Source: an uncultured Senegalimassilia sp. (GTDB taxonomy: Bacteria; Actinomycetota; Coriobacteriia; Coriobacteriales; Eggerthellaceae). Taken from it: a stretch of 64,000 nt of DNA. Numbering within the stretch: position 1 is the stretch's first letter; every line of letters starts with the position of its first letter. Under the pieces are notes generated by a model. The model had not been told where the DNA came from, did not search any database, and worked only from the letters and a program-made list of their open reading frames with translations. Made by a program: the position numbers and the translations under genes. Where the stretch lies: the NCBI GenBank assembly GCA_934630815.1, contig CAKTWI010000004.1, positions 32,446-96,445 on the forward strand, read 5' to 3'. This document shows, in pieces, positions 8,436 to 17,206 of the stretch.

Positions 8436-9752
8436 GTGCTAGATCGGTTCTTCTCGCATATCTCGTTCGTGGACATATTCAACTTCTGCGTCTTCTTGGC
8501 GTTCACCATCTGTTACACGTACCAGCTTTACTATGTGTTCGTGGTGCTCACCCGCAAGCCCAAGCAGCTTGTCGCGAAGAAGAACCACAAGTTCGCCGCC
8601 GTCATCAGCGCCCGCAATGAAAGCGCGGTGATCGGCCAGCTCATCCACTCCATCAAGGTGCAGAACTACCCGAGCGAGCTTATCGACGTGTTCGTCATCG
8701 CTGACAACTGCACCGATAACACCGCCGAGGTCGCCCGCGAGGCCGGCGCCATCGTGTTCCCGCGCTTCAACACCGAGCAGGTGGGCAAGGGTTATGCGCT
8801 CGATTACGGCTTCAACGTCATCCGCAGCCAATATGCCGATCGCGGCTACGAGGCCTATTTCGTCTTCGATGCCGACAACGTGCTCGACGTGAACTACTTC
8901 CGCGAGATGAACAAGACCTTCGACAACGGCGCCGTCGCATCCACCAGTTACCGTAACTCCAAGAACTACGACAGCAACTGGATCTCCGCCGGTTACGCCG
9001 TGTGGTTCCTGCGTGAGGCGAAGTTCCTCAACCAGGCCCGCCTGACGCTCAACACCAGCTGCGCCGTTTCCGGCACGGGCTTTTTCGTGTCCGCGAAAAT
9101 CATCGAGCGTAACGGCGGCTGGAAGTGGCACCTGCTCACCGAGGACATCGAGTTCTCCGCCAACTCCATCCTGGAGGGCGAGCGCATCAGCTACACGCCC
9201 ACGGCCGTGCTCTATGACGAGCAACCTGTCACGTTCCGCGATTCCTGGAACCAGCGTTTCCGTTGGGCGAAGGGCTTCTATCAGGTGTTCTGGCATTATG
9301 GAGCCCGACTGGCCAAGGGCATCGCCACCAACCCCAAGGGCAGTCGCTTCGCCTGCTACGACATGCTCATGACCATCGCCCCGGGCATGCTGCTCACCAT
9401 CATCAGCGTGACGTTCAACGCCATCATCATCGCCCTGGCGGCTGCGGGCCTTATGTCCACGGGCGTTATGGTCGCCTCTTCGGTGTCGTCGATCTGCTTC
9501 TGCCTCATGAACTACATGGTGTTCATGTTCATGTTCGGCGTGCTGACCACGTTCGTGGAATGGGATTCCATCCACTCCACCACGGGCAAGAAGATTCGCT
9601 ACATGTTCACGTTCCCGTTCTTCATGCTCACCTACGTGCCCATCGCGCTGGTGGCGCTCGTGAAGAAGTGCAACTGGAAGCCCATCAAGCACTCCATCAA
9701 CGTGGACGTGCAGGAGTTCGCCGAAAGCGAATCCCGCCGCGAGCGCGCCTAG
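8436..9752 (+). CDS. Processive family 2 glycosyltransferase, membrane-bound
   Basis: This 438-residue protein starts with a membrane helix (IFNFCVFLAFTICYTYQLYY), followed by a GT2 catalytic domain: AAVISARNESAVIG, DNCTDNT, the DAD metal-binding motif near residue 144 (VFDADN), the catalytic ED near residue 236, and QRFRW near residue 273. Three or four C-terminal helices follow. DxD, ED and QxxRW together mark processive polymerising enzymes of the cellulose/hyaluronan synthase type, which extend a polysaccharide while extruding it. Product and acceptor are unknown. The GTG start at 8436 is preferred because AAAGGAG lies five bases upstream. An intrinsic terminator follows, so it is a single-gene unit. 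Confidence 0.85.
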   Translation: MLDRFFSHISFVDIFNFCVFLAFTICYTYQLYYVFVVLTRKPKQLVAKKNHKFAAVISARNESAVIGQLIHSIKVQNYPSELIDVFVIADNCTDNTAEVAREAGAIVFPRFNTEQVGKGYALDYGFNVIRSQYADRGYEAYFVFDADNVLDVNYFREMNKTFDNGAVASTSYRNSKNYDSNWISAGYAVWFLREAKFLNQARLTLNTSCAVSGTGFFVSAKIIERNGGWKWHLLTEDIEFSANSILEGERISYTPTAVLYDEQPVTFRDSWNQRFRWAKGFYQVFWHYGARLAKGIATNPKGSRFACYDMLMTIAPGMLLTIISVTFNAIIIALAAAGLMSTGVMVASSVSSICFCLMNYMVFMFMFGVLTTFVEWDSIHSTTGKKIRYMFTFPFFMLTYVPIALVALVKKCNWKPIKHSINVDVQEFAESESRRERA

Positions 9753-9782
9753 CGCTGAACGGCAAAACAACGTACAAAAGGG

Positions 9783-9809
9783 AAAGGCGGCCTTGGGGCC
9801 GCCTTTCTT
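9783..9809 (+). terminator. Intrinsic terminator of the GT2 gene
   Basis: A perfect 10-bp stem (AAAGGCGGCC/GGCCGCCTTT) with loop TTGG, followed by TTTCTT, lies 30 bases after the stop codon. Confidence 0.85.
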
Positions 9810-9909
9810 GCGTTGCGGGTGGTATTTGACATGCGTGGGAGCATGCGTTCCTGGTTCGCTTGACGTTTGGACCTGCTAGCTGTACCGGGCTTGCCCAGCT
9901 GCTGTAGGT

Positions 9910-9936
9910 GGCGATCCCTTGGATCGCCTTTGTTTT
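9910..9936 (+). terminator. Second plus-strand terminator with no obvious gene
   Basis: An 8-bp stem GGCGATCC/GGATCGCC with loop CTT is followed by TTTGTTTT. It lies 100 bases beyond the GT2 terminator. The intervening segment has no ORF but contains TTGAC-type hexamers at 9826 and 9860 and an imperfect long stem (CCTGCTAGCTG near 9872 with CAGCTGCTGTAGG near 9897). A small RNA of about 100 bases is possible, but no convincing -10 is visible. Confidence 0.6.
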
Positions 9937-10033
9937 CAATGCTTATAAAACCCCTTTTGAAATCGGTGATAAAAACCTGGCACCTTTCTTAAGATGCGCT
10001 TCTGGGCGTCGGCCCTTGTCATGGGTGCGTTCG

Positions 10034-10777
10034 TTAGACGCGGGCGAACACGAGGCAGTGCAGCTCCACCGCGCCTGCCGCGCGAAGGGCGTCGCAGGCC
10101 GCGTTCATGGTGGATCCCGTGGTGCATACGTCGTCGATGAGCAGGATGCGAGCGGGCACCGTCGCGCCCGGCAGCGCTTGGAAGCGCCCCTGCAGGTTGT
10201 GAATGCGCCCGCGCCGTCCGAGCGCGCGCTGGTCGAATGTGCGGGGCCGCGCCAGCGCCTCGACCACGGGGATGCCCGCTATGCCGGCAACGGCGCAGGC
10301 GAGTTCACGGCCGTGGTCGAAGCCTCGTCGACGGCGTGCGGCGGCGCTCGCGGGTATGGGCGTTGCCACCGTGCCGGCAAGCCATGTGGGCGGCACCTGG
10401 GGAAGCATGAGCTGCGCCATCTCGGCCGCCAAACGCCTTTCCCCGGCATCTTTCCAGGTGCGCACGATGCGCGCCGCGCCTTCCTCGAACGACACTGCCG
10501 CCGCCATGCCGTCGAACGCCGGCCGCGTGCGCCCTTGCGCTGCAAGCATCACCTCGTTGCACTCGCAGCACTGCACGCGCCCGAACGGTGCGCCGCAGCG
10601 GGGGCAGGCGCGCCACCAGTCCACGTAGGCGAGCGCCGCCCGGCAGGAATCGCACAGCACGTGCCCGGGCGTATCGCAGATCGCGCATCGCGTCGGCCAT
10701 ACGGTCTCGGCCAAGGCCTCGGCGGCCTCGGCGGCGATCGGGGCGCAAGCCCCTGCTATGTTCGACAGCATTCCCAT
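10034..10777 (-). CDS. comF: ComF-family phosphoribosyltransferase-like protein
   Basis: This 247-residue protein has an N-terminal zinc-ribbon-like region with paired cysteines (CAICDTPGHVLCDSC, CPRCGAPFG, CCECNE). A type I phosphoribosyltransferase domain follows, with RRRRGFDHG and the PRPP-binding loop RILLIDDVCTTGSTM near residues 210-225. In transformable bacteria ComF acts in the cytoplasm in DNA uptake, but the family is widespread in species where competence is not known and its biochemical role is unclear. No ribosome-binding site decides between the ATG at 10777 and the second ATG two codons in. No competence genes are adjacent. Confidence 0.85.
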   Translation of the reverse strand: MGMLSNIAGACAPIAAEAAEALAETVWPTRCAICDTPGHVLCDSCRAALAYVDWWRACPRCGAPFGRVQCCECNEVMLAAQGRTRPAFDGMAAAVSFEEGAARIVRTWKDAGERRLAAEMAQLMLPQVPPTWLAGTVATPIPASAAARRRRGFDHGRELACAVAGIAGIPVVEALARPRTFDQRALGRRGRIHNLQGRFQALPGATVPARILLIDDVCTTGSTMNAACDALRAAGAVELHCLVFARV

Positions 10778-10854
10778 GCTTTGAAGCTTAAGCGCGCCGT
10801 CTTGCGAAACCCTTGCGGAAAACGCGCCGCGAAACCCTCCGCTCCTTGCGTATC

Positions 10855-11147
10855 TGATACACTACTAAGGCTTCTTTCGAGTCTGTAGTTGCGGGCTTTC
10901 AGCGAAGGCCCTAGTCCATGGCAGATGCGGTCGAAAGGATCCACGTAAGTCCCGCGGCACGTCCGCGAAGGCGAGCACGGCGTATCCTAGAGGTAAGACG
11001 CACCCTCCGTTTATACGAGCGGCATACCGTCGCGACGGGGGAGAGGGTGGCGCGAAAGCCAAGCCCCGGTGCGCGAGTGTGGGGTCGAAAACTAGGTCAG
11101 TCGGAAGAAGCTTGTTTTCACATGCACGAGATGGAGGAAGTCGGAAC
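10855..11147 (+). other. Long structured leader before the solute-binding protein
   Basis: An extended -10 (TG-A-TACACT, 10855-10863) would start a transcript with a leader of about 275 bases. Several stems can be drawn: CGCGG-CACGT-CCGCG (about 10955-10970), CCGTCGCGACGG near 11029-11040, and GGC-GCGAAA-GCC near 11051-11062, nested under possible longer pairings. No convincing ORF lies here. The motifs do not match the T-box, cobalamin or c-di-GMP consensus well enough to assign a class. The 10778-10854 part holds only the upstream region of comF. Confidence 0.4.
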
Positions 11148-12194
11148 ATGAAGCATCTCAAGCGCTTTGCCGCATGCTGCGCCGCGGCCGTGTGCTGCGC
11201 CGCCATGCTGCTGCTAGCCACCGGTTGCCAGCAGCAGCAGGAATCGTACACGCCGCCCGAGGCCACGCCTGCGGTCAGCAAGCCCGTCATCGCCCAGGAA
11301 GGCGTCCTGCGCGTCGGCGTCAACGCCAACAACGCGCCCCTTGCCGGTCAGCCCTCCTCTTCCACGAAGATCGTCGGCATCGACGTCGACATGGCGGCCG
11401 CCCTGGCCGACCAGCTCGGCCTGAAGCTCGAGGTCGTGGACGTTTCCACCGACGCCGCCGGTGCGCTTACCTCCGGCAAGGTCGATGTGGTCATGGGCGT
11501 GAACAAGTCCGATTCCCCCAGCTTCTGGACGTCCGACACGTACCTGCCCACGGCGGTGGCGCTGTTCGCCCAGTCCTCCAACTCCACGGTGCCGGCGAAC
11601 TCCGCCTCCACCAAGATCGCCGCGCAGGTGTCCTCCAACAGCGCCTGGGCCGTTACCAACGAGTTCGACAACTCCACCATCACCACCACTGAGGACCTCA
11701 AGAGCGCCTTCTCCGCGCTTGAGTCCGGCAAGGTGCAGTATGTGGCCGCCGACGCCGTCGTGGGGTCCTATGTCTCCAACAACGCAGGCATGGACGTTCA
11801 CATGGTCGCGCTCATGCAGCAGGCCAGCGGCTACTGCGTTGGCGTGCTTGACGGCAACACCCAGCTCAAGCAGGCAGTGTCCAATGCGCTTTCCGCTATG
11901 AACTCCAACGGCGTGTCCTCCATCATCCAGAAGAAGTGGCTCGGCACCACCATGGACCTTTCCGGCATCAAGCTGACCGCCGGCGCCTCCGATGGCGAGG
12001 ACGACATGGGCGAGGTTCTCAACTCCGCCAACGCGGCCATCGGCACGCTCACGGGCAACACCGGCTCCAGCACCAACAAGACCGACTCCGACAGCAAGAC
12101 CGCCAGCTCCGATTCCGATAGCAACTCCGCCGCTTCCAGCAGCACTAGCGACTCCAGCGCTTCGAACGGCGCCGCAAGCACCGCTTCGAACTAA
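11148..12194 (+). CDS. Extracellular solute-binding lipoprotein (family 3 type)
   Basis: The 348-residue protein begins with a lipoprotein signal: a basic start, a hydrophobic stretch and the lipobox LLATGC with the lipidated Cys near residue 26. A family 3 solute-binding (amino-acid type) domain follows: GVLRVGVNANNAPLAG, IVGIDVDMAAALADQLGLKLE, and GKVDVVMGVNKS. The last 50 residues are Ser/Thr/Asn/Asp-rich and look like a disordered linker, unusual for this family at the C-terminus. It should bind a small polar ligand outside the membrane. No permease or ATPase gene is adjacent, so the transporter is either encoded elsewhere or the protein acts as a sensor. The start is supported by GGAGGAAG at the correct spacing. 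Confidence 0.85.
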   Translation: MKHLKRFAACCAAAVCCAAMLLLATGCQQQQESYTPPEATPAVSKPVIAQEGVLRVGVNANNAPLAGQPSSSTKIVGIDVDMAAALADQLGLKLEVVDVSTDAAGALTSGKVDVVMGVNKSDSPSFWTSDTYLPTAVALFAQSSNSTVPANSASTKIAAQVSSNSAWAVTNEFDNSTITTTEDLKSAFSALESGKVQYVAADAVVGSYVSNNAGMDVHMVALMQQASGYCVGVLDGNTQLKQAVSNALSAMNSNGVSSIIQKKWLGTTMDLSGIKLTAGASDGEDDMGEVLNSANAAIGTLTGNTGSSTNKTDSDSKTASSDSDSNSAASSSTSDSSASNGAASTASN

Positions 12195-12229
12195 TCGGCA
12201 GCAAGCTGAACTCGGCTTCATCTCCGATC

Positions 12230-12259
12230 AAGGCCCTCGCAATCGCGAGGGCCTTGCTG
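12230..12259 (+). terminator. Terminator-like hairpin after the lipoprotein gene
   Basis: An 11-bp perfect stem AAGGCCCTCGC/GCGAGGGCCTT with loop AATC lies 36 bases after the stop. The T-tract is minimal (TTGCTGT). Its right arm is also the first unit of the tandem repeat that follows. Confidence 0.55.
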
Positions 12260-12414
12260 TAGAGGGCCGCAGTCAATCGCAGGGTCTTGCTGTGCTGGGT
12301 TGCGGTTGCTCGCGAGAGCCTCGCCGTACTGGGCCGCAGCCGATCGTGAGGTCTTGCCGCATCGGGCGGGGGTCATCGATCGCGGGGACTCGCCGTGCCT
12401 TGGTCGCGTCGCGG
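12241..12414 (+). repeat. Degenerate tandem repeat, ~34-bp unit, five copies
   Basis: Units begin at 12241, 12275, 12309, 12343 and 12379, with lengths 34, 34, 34, 36 and about 36. Each runs ATCGCGAGG-like start, then (C/T)CTTGCTGT or CTCGCCGT-like centre, then GGGCCGCAG-like end. There are no unique spacers, so this is not a CRISPR array. The rest of 12415-12570 holds no gene. Confidence 0.7.
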
Positions 12415-12570
12415 TATGGCGGCTGTCGGGTCCGCTGCATTTTTGCCAGCGTCTATGGCGAAAGCGTGCAGCCCTTCGCTCGTGCTTGACCTGAAGTCAA
12501 CTTCTGGTGCTTCAATGGTTGGAAAACAACGATGGTCCGCGTTTGGCGGGCGGGGAAAGGAGCGGGTCTT

Positions 12571-13923
12571 ATGGAGCCGCAGCAGATCCTGCATATGCTC
12601 GAGCAGGTGGCGTCGGGCTCGGTAAGCCCTGCGGCCGCGCAAGGCATGCTTGCCGACCAGGGTTACTTCGACCTGGGCTTTGCGAAGGTCGATACCGACC
12701 GCGCGCGCCGTACGGGCGCGGGCGAGGTGGTCTACGGCGCCGGCAAGACCGCCGACCAAATCGCCGACATCTGCCTGGCTCTGCGCGATGCCGGCCAGAC
12801 GTGCGTGCTCGTGACCAGGGTTGAAGCGCAGAAGGCCGAAGCGGTGCGGACTGCGCTGCTCGCCCGCGACCCGCAGGCTGCGGCGGTGTTCGAGTATCGA
12901 CCCGTTCCGCAGTTGGGCCTGCTCGGCGCCCCCGCGAAGCCGGTGCGCGATAGCTACATCGCGGTAGCGTGCGCAGGTACCAGCGACCTGTACTGCGCCG
13001 AGGAGGCGGCCGCCACCGCCGAGGCGCTTGGCTCACGCGTGGTGCGCCTGTACGATGTGGGGGTTGCGGGCATCCATCGCCTGCTGGCGCATCGGGAGGA
13101 CATCGCAGGCGCCAGCTGCGTGGTGGCGGTTGCGGGCATGGAGGGCGCGCTTGCCAGCGTGGTGGGCGGGATGGCGTCATGCCCCGTGATCGCCGTTCCC
13201 ACGTCGGTGGGTTACGGCGCCAGCTTCGGCGGCGTGGCGGCGCTTCTGGCCATGCTCAACTCGTGCGCATCGGGCGTTTCGGTGGTGAACATCGATAACG
13301 GCTTCGGCGCGGGATATCAGGCCCACATGATCGAGCGCGCGGGCAGCCAACGTGGAAAAGGAGAAGCTGACATGAACACCCTCAGATGGAACCTTGGCGA
13401 AAATGCCACGCGCGCCCAGCTTCTGGGCGACACGCTGCTGCAGCTGCCGGCCGATACTCGGCAGCGTCTTGAGGCTGCGGCCGATGCCGCAGGCGTCCCC
13501 GATCGCCATCATCACGATATCGGGGAGGTCATCGCCACCATCGACGGCTTGGCGGTATCGCCGGCGGTGCGCGATCATATGCGCGCCATCTACACCATCT
13601 TGGCCGAAGCCGAGGCCGCTGCGCACGGCTGCGCGGTCGAGCAGACCCACTTCCATGAAGTCGGCGACGGTTCCCGTATCCGCAACACGCTGCTCGTCTG
13701 CTTGGCGGTGGAAGCCACGGGCGCCAAGCGCATCGTGGCTACGGCGGCGCAAACGGGGCAGGGCGAAGTTGAATGCGCCCATGGCACGCTTTCCATCCCG
13801 GCTCCGGCCACGGCGGCCATCATCGCCCGCGGTATCCCCGTGTGCGAGCGCACGTTGCCTGGCGAGCGTATGACGCCTACCAGCGCGGCCATGATCTTGC
13901 ATTTCGTGGACGAGTTCGAATAA
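12571..13923 (+). CDS. LarB-LarC1 fusion, nickel-pincer nucleotide biosynthesis
   Basis: Residues 1-265 of this 450-residue protein are a LarB-type AIR-carboxylase-related domain: GVAGIHRLL, VAGMEGALASVVGGM, PVIAVPTSVGYGASFGG, VNIDNGFGAGYQA. LarB carboxylates and hydrolyses nicotinic acid adenine dinucleotide toward pyridinium-3,5-biscarboxylate mononucleotide. Residues 268-450 resemble the middle of LarC, the nickel-insertion enzyme: QTHFHEVGDGSRI, AHGTLSIPAPATAAI and ERMTPTSAAMIL. The N-terminal GISGDM part of LarC and its C-terminal LarC2 domain are absent. The start at 12571 has GAAAGGAG eight bases upstream. An internal in-frame ATG at 13372 also has AAAAGGAG at 13356-13363. No larA or larE lies in the window. 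Confidence 0.82.
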   Translation: MEPQQILHMLEQVASGSVSPAAAQGMLADQGYFDLGFAKVDTDRARRTGAGEVVYGAGKTADQIADICLALRDAGQTCVLVTRVEAQKAEAVRTALLARDPQAAAVFEYRPVPQLGLLGAPAKPVRDSYIAVACAGTSDLYCAEEAAATAEALGSRVVRLYDVGVAGIHRLLAHREDIAGASCVVAVAGMEGALASVVGGMASCPVIAVPTSVGYGASFGGVAALLAMLNSCASGVSVVNIDNGFGAGYQAHMIERAGSQRGKGEADMNTLRWNLGENATRAQLLGDTLLQLPADTRQRLEAAADAAGVPDRHHHDIGEVIATIDGLAVSPAVRDHMRAIYTILAEAEAAAHGCAVEQTHFHEVGDGSRIRNTLLVCLAVEATGAKRIVATAAQTGQGEVECAHGTLSIPAPATAAIIARGIPVCERTLPGERMTPTSAAMILHFVDEFE

Positions 13924-13934
13924 TCGAAGGTTGT

Positions 13935-13980
13935 GAAGCTGCGACCCGAGGCCATCGCATCCGGGCCGCAGCTTCGTTTT
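13935..13980 (+). terminator. Intrinsic terminator of the larBC fusion gene
   Basis: A 9-bp outer stem GAAGCTGCG/CGCAGCTTC encloses a CCCG/CGGG inner pairing and is followed by GTTTTG. Confidence 0.75.
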
Positions 13981-13987
13981 GCGCAAA

Positions 13988-14044
13988 TGAAAAGCGCCGC
14001 AGGCGTGGTCCCGCATCTTGTAGCGGGCCTTGCCTGCGGCGCTT
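13988..14044 (-). terminator. Terminator of the M16C protease gene
   Basis: Read on the minus strand, a 13-bp stem (AAGCGCCGCAGGC/GCCTGCGGCGCTT) encloses a nested CCCGC/GCGGG hairpin and is followed by TTTTCATTT. It lies 30 bases beyond the protease stop and back to back with the larBC terminator. Confidence 0.75.
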
Positions 14045-14074
14045 CGCCGTTTTCAGGGCCTTCGGACGTTTTCG

Positions 14075-17029
14075 CTAGCCGTTGAGCAGGTCGATCACGT
14101 CCAAATCGGCTTTCGCGCCTTCGAGGATGGCCTTGTTGCCGAACACGCAGACGGCTTCCTTGTCAAGCGCCCCTTCGATGACACCCGCAAGCTCGCGCAG
14201 CTTCTCTGGTGTGGCCTGGATCATTTCCGCTCGCGTCTGCGCACGCGCCTCGGGCGTGCGCCCGCTCAGGAAGTCGCCGTCCTGGCGGCGGATCTGCATG
14301 CGCTCTTTAAGCGGCGCATCGAAACCGGCAACGGTGCTGACCACGTAGCCGTCCATTTCCTCGGGCGAGGGGTCGAACGCGGCAAGCCATGCGGGCGTGC
14401 CGTTGAACCGCTCCAGCGTCTCGTCCAGATGCGGGTCGCGATACGAATAGAAACGCACGGTGCCGCTGCGTGCCGCTTGGAAGCCCGCTCCGTAGGCGCC
14501 GCCCTTCACGCGCACCTCGTTCCATAGGTAATCGTAGGAAAGCGCGCGCGCTGCGATTTGCCACACGCCGGTGTAAGGCACGCCGAGCGAGCGGCGGTCG
14601 AAGCCCGTGGAGGCGTAGCACACGTCGGTAGGCACGATGAACGCCTCGTTGCGCACCTTGGGCTTCGGGATCTCCAGCGCGGCCGGGGCCTTGCCCGTGC
14701 CTGCCGTGATGCCGGCGCTTTGCCAGAAGCGCATGACGCATTCGTCGCTGCCGGCGATCGACACCAGCAAGTTCGACCCGTCGAACAGCTTATGCGCAAC
14801 CTCATTCAGGCGTTTCGCCAGCTCATCGGCGCGATCGTCGAAGTTATCCAGCAGCTGCACCAGGAAGCGGTGGAAGTCCACGCCGCCAAGCTGCTGGCGC
14901 ACCACGCCCGCCGGCAGGAAGTACGACGTCAGGCGCGCCATGGCTGCTGCGTGCCCGGCGTTGGCGAAGCTCTGCTCCATCCCGATGCGGCGCTGCTGCA
15001 GTGCGTCGCGGATCTTGCCGGTGTCGGTGAAGTCGGTTCGCGCCAAGATCTCGCTCGGCAGCTTGGCCAGCCATTCGACGTTCTCGGCTAAAGCCGATGC
15101 GCTCGCCACGAACGTGGGCGTCACGGCATCTGGATCGTGCTCATCCTCGTACACCTCGCAGAAAAACGAGCAGTTGCCCAGCTTGCCGTTGGTGAGCGTG
15201 TCGATCTCGGCCGCTGAATGCGCATCGGTGCCGAGCTTGCCCAGCACGATGCCGAGCACCGCCGCATAGGGCAGGTCCTCGAAATCAAGGCAGCTCATGT
15301 CGAAATAGCGGTAGGCGAAGACCAGGCCGCGCGTGGGCAGGTGATGGCGAATGCTGGGAACGGGCGTGCCCTCGGCCAGGCCGTATGCGGGCTCGACGGG
15401 CGCGGGCCCGATGTCGGCGACCGTCAGCTGCGGCAGCTTCGCCACGTCTTCGGGCGCATCCGGCGTCTCCTGCATGCGGCGAAGCAGCGCGACCTCGTCC
15501 TCGACGCACTGGAAGTCGTCGTCGGTGAAGCCGGCGGCAAGCTCGCCCAGGCGACGCTGGCCGGGGTCGTCCTGCTGCTCGACGGGGACCACCTCCACCT
15601 CGGCCATATGGGCGCTGTCTAGGAACACCTCGCGGATGAGGCCCTCGAAATACCCCTCGTCAAGCGCGCGGCGCAGGTAGGCGAAGTCGTCCTCGTAGCG
15701 CAGATAGGCCGTGGCAAGCTCATCGTCGTAGAGCCAGCCGCACAGCGACGTCATGGCAAGCGCCACGCCGTCGGCCATGCCGAAGTCGCGTTCGCGCATG
15801 ACGAACTCGGCGCGGGAGATGGACGCCTCCACCAGCGCATGGTCCAGGCCGCCTGCGGCCAGGCGCTCAAGCTCGGCATCCACGGTGGGGCGTAAGCGCT
15901 TGGCGGCGTCTTCGCCCAGGTCGCGCACCTGAAGCACGGCGAAGGGCTGCTGCACGGAATCGGCCAGGTAGGACTGCACGTCCCCGGCGATGCCGGAGTC
16001 CAGAAGCGCGCGCTTGAGCGGTGCCTCGTTGCTGCCGGCGATGGCGTCGAGCAAGATATCGACGGCCACGATGCGCGTGCGCTCGCGCACGTGCCCGATA
16101 ACCCAGCCCAAGCCCATGCAGGCGTTTTCCGGCGCGGTTGCCATCTCGCGGCGCACGCCCAGGGCGCGCACGGGCCCTTGCACGGGCAAGGTGCGCGGTG
16201 CAAGCTCCGCAAGCCCCTCGGCTGCGCGCTGCTCGCGGCGTTTCGCCTGCTCGGCGGCCACGGGCGTCAGGTAGCGCTCATCCAAGAACGCAAGCATGCG
16301 GTCAAGGTCCAGGTTGCCGTACAGCACGATGTAGCTGTTGTCCAGGCGGTAGTGCCGCTCGTGTTCCTCCAGGTAGTGCTCGTAGGTGAGCGTGGGAATG
16401 GCCTCGGGGGTGCCGCCGGACTCGAACGCGTAGGGGGTGTCGGGGAACAGGCTTGCCTGCAGCTGGTCGTATAGCACGCTGGTGGGGTCGGACAGCGCGC
16501 CTTTCATCTCGTTGTACACCACGCCGTTATAGATGAGCTGGCGGCCGGTCTCGGCCTGGCCCTCTTCGGCGTCGGCCACCTCAAGGTGCCAGCCTTCCTG
16601 CTCGAACACCTGGCGTTTGCGGTAGATATCGGGGTGCAGCACCGCGTCCATGTACACGTCGGCCAGATTCATGAGGTCCTGGTCGTTGGTGGATGCTACG
16701 GGGTAGAGCGTCTTGTCGCCGAAGGTCATGGCGTTCAAAAACGTTTGCATGCTGGTTTTCAGCAGGTTGACAAAGGGCTCCTTGACGGGGAACTTCTCCG
16801 AACCGCACAAAACCGAGTGCTCCAGGATGTGGAACACGCCGGTGTCGTCGGCAGGAGGGGTGCGGAAGGCGATGGAGAACGCCTTGTTGCGGTCGTCGTT
16901 GCGCAGGTACAGAAGCTTCGCCCCGCTTACCGGATGGGAAAGCGTGTAGGCATCGCCGTCGATCTCGGGCAAGGGCTCGGCCGTGAGCACGGTGAACCCG
17001 TGCAGTTCCTGGCCTTGTTCAAGGTTCAT
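14075..17029 (-). CDS. M16C insulinase-family (PreP-like) zinc metalloprotease
   Basis: At 984 residues this has the length of the single-chain M16C presequence-protease clamshell. The inverted zinc motif HILEH (H67, E70, H71) is followed by SVLCGSEKFPVKEPF and then LKTSMQTFLNAMTFGDKT, all characteristic of M16C. The second half has the usual non-catalytic M16C domain and ends with a segment like ERMQIRRQDGDFLSG. It should degrade peptides in a closed chamber. There is no signal peptide, so it probably acts in the cytoplasm. AAAGG lies about nine bases before the ATG on the minus strand. It is transcribed alone, convergent with larBC. Confidence 0.9.
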   Translation of the reverse strand: MNLEQGQELHGFTVLTAEPLPEIDGDAYTLSHPVSGAKLLYLRNDDRNKAFSIAFRTPPADDTGVFHILEHSVLCGSEKFPVKEPFVNLLKTSMQTFLNAMTFGDKTLYPVASTNDQDLMNLADVYMDAVLHPDIYRKRQVFEQEGWHLEVADAEEGQAETGRQLIYNGVVYNEMKGALSDPTSVLYDQLQASLFPDTPYAFESGGTPEAIPTLTYEHYLEEHERHYRLDNSYIVLYGNLDLDRMLAFLDERYLTPVAAEQAKRREQRAAEGLAELAPRTLPVQGPVRALGVRREMATAPENACMGLGWVIGHVRERTRIVAVDILLDAIAGSNEAPLKRALLDSGIAGDVQSYLADSVQQPFAVLQVRDLGEDAAKRLRPTVDAELERLAAGGLDHALVEASISRAEFVMRERDFGMADGVALAMTSLCGWLYDDELATAYLRYEDDFAYLRRALDEGYFEGLIREVFLDSAHMAEVEVVPVEQQDDPGQRRLGELAAGFTDDDFQCVEDEVALLRRMQETPDAPEDVAKLPQLTVADIGPAPVEPAYGLAEGTPVPSIRHHLPTRGLVFAYRYFDMSCLDFEDLPYAAVLGIVLGKLGTDAHSAAEIDTLTNGKLGNCSFFCEVYEDEHDPDAVTPTFVASASALAENVEWLAKLPSEILARTDFTDTGKIRDALQQRRIGMEQSFANAGHAAAMARLTSYFLPAGVVRQQLGGVDFHRFLVQLLDNFDDRADELAKRLNEVAHKLFDGSNLLVSIAGSDECVMRFWQSAGITAGTGKAPAALEIPKPKVRNEAFIVPTDVCYASTGFDRRSLGVPYTGVWQIAARALSYDYLWNEVRVKGGAYGAGFQAARSGTVRFYSYRDPHLDETLERFNGTPAWLAAFDPSPEEMDGYVVSTVAGFDAPLKERMQIRRQDGDFLSGRTPEARAQTRAEMIQATPEKLRELAGVIEGALDKEAVCVFGNKAILEGAKADLDVIDLLNG

Positions 17030-17206
17030 GCAAGTTGCCTTTCTCTTTACTGGTTTCGCCCGCTATTGTCGCACAACGGTAGCGTAGCCGGGCAAGGTGC
17101 CGGGGCTGCTCCGTGGTTTTTCTACCTAGGTGTCGGGGCCTGTCGGCCAATCCTATATAATCAATGGCATACACAGCATGGAAACGCACAAGGCAGGAGG
17201 TACGGC

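Noticed and set aside
10855..11147. T-box, cobalamin, c-di-GMP riboswitch or SRP RNA
   Set aside because: Short similarities exist, but the full conserved elements of each class are missing or interrupted. It is left as an unassigned structured leader.
12241..12414. CRISPR array
   Set aside because: Units are contiguous and degenerate, with no unique spacers and no cas genes nearby.
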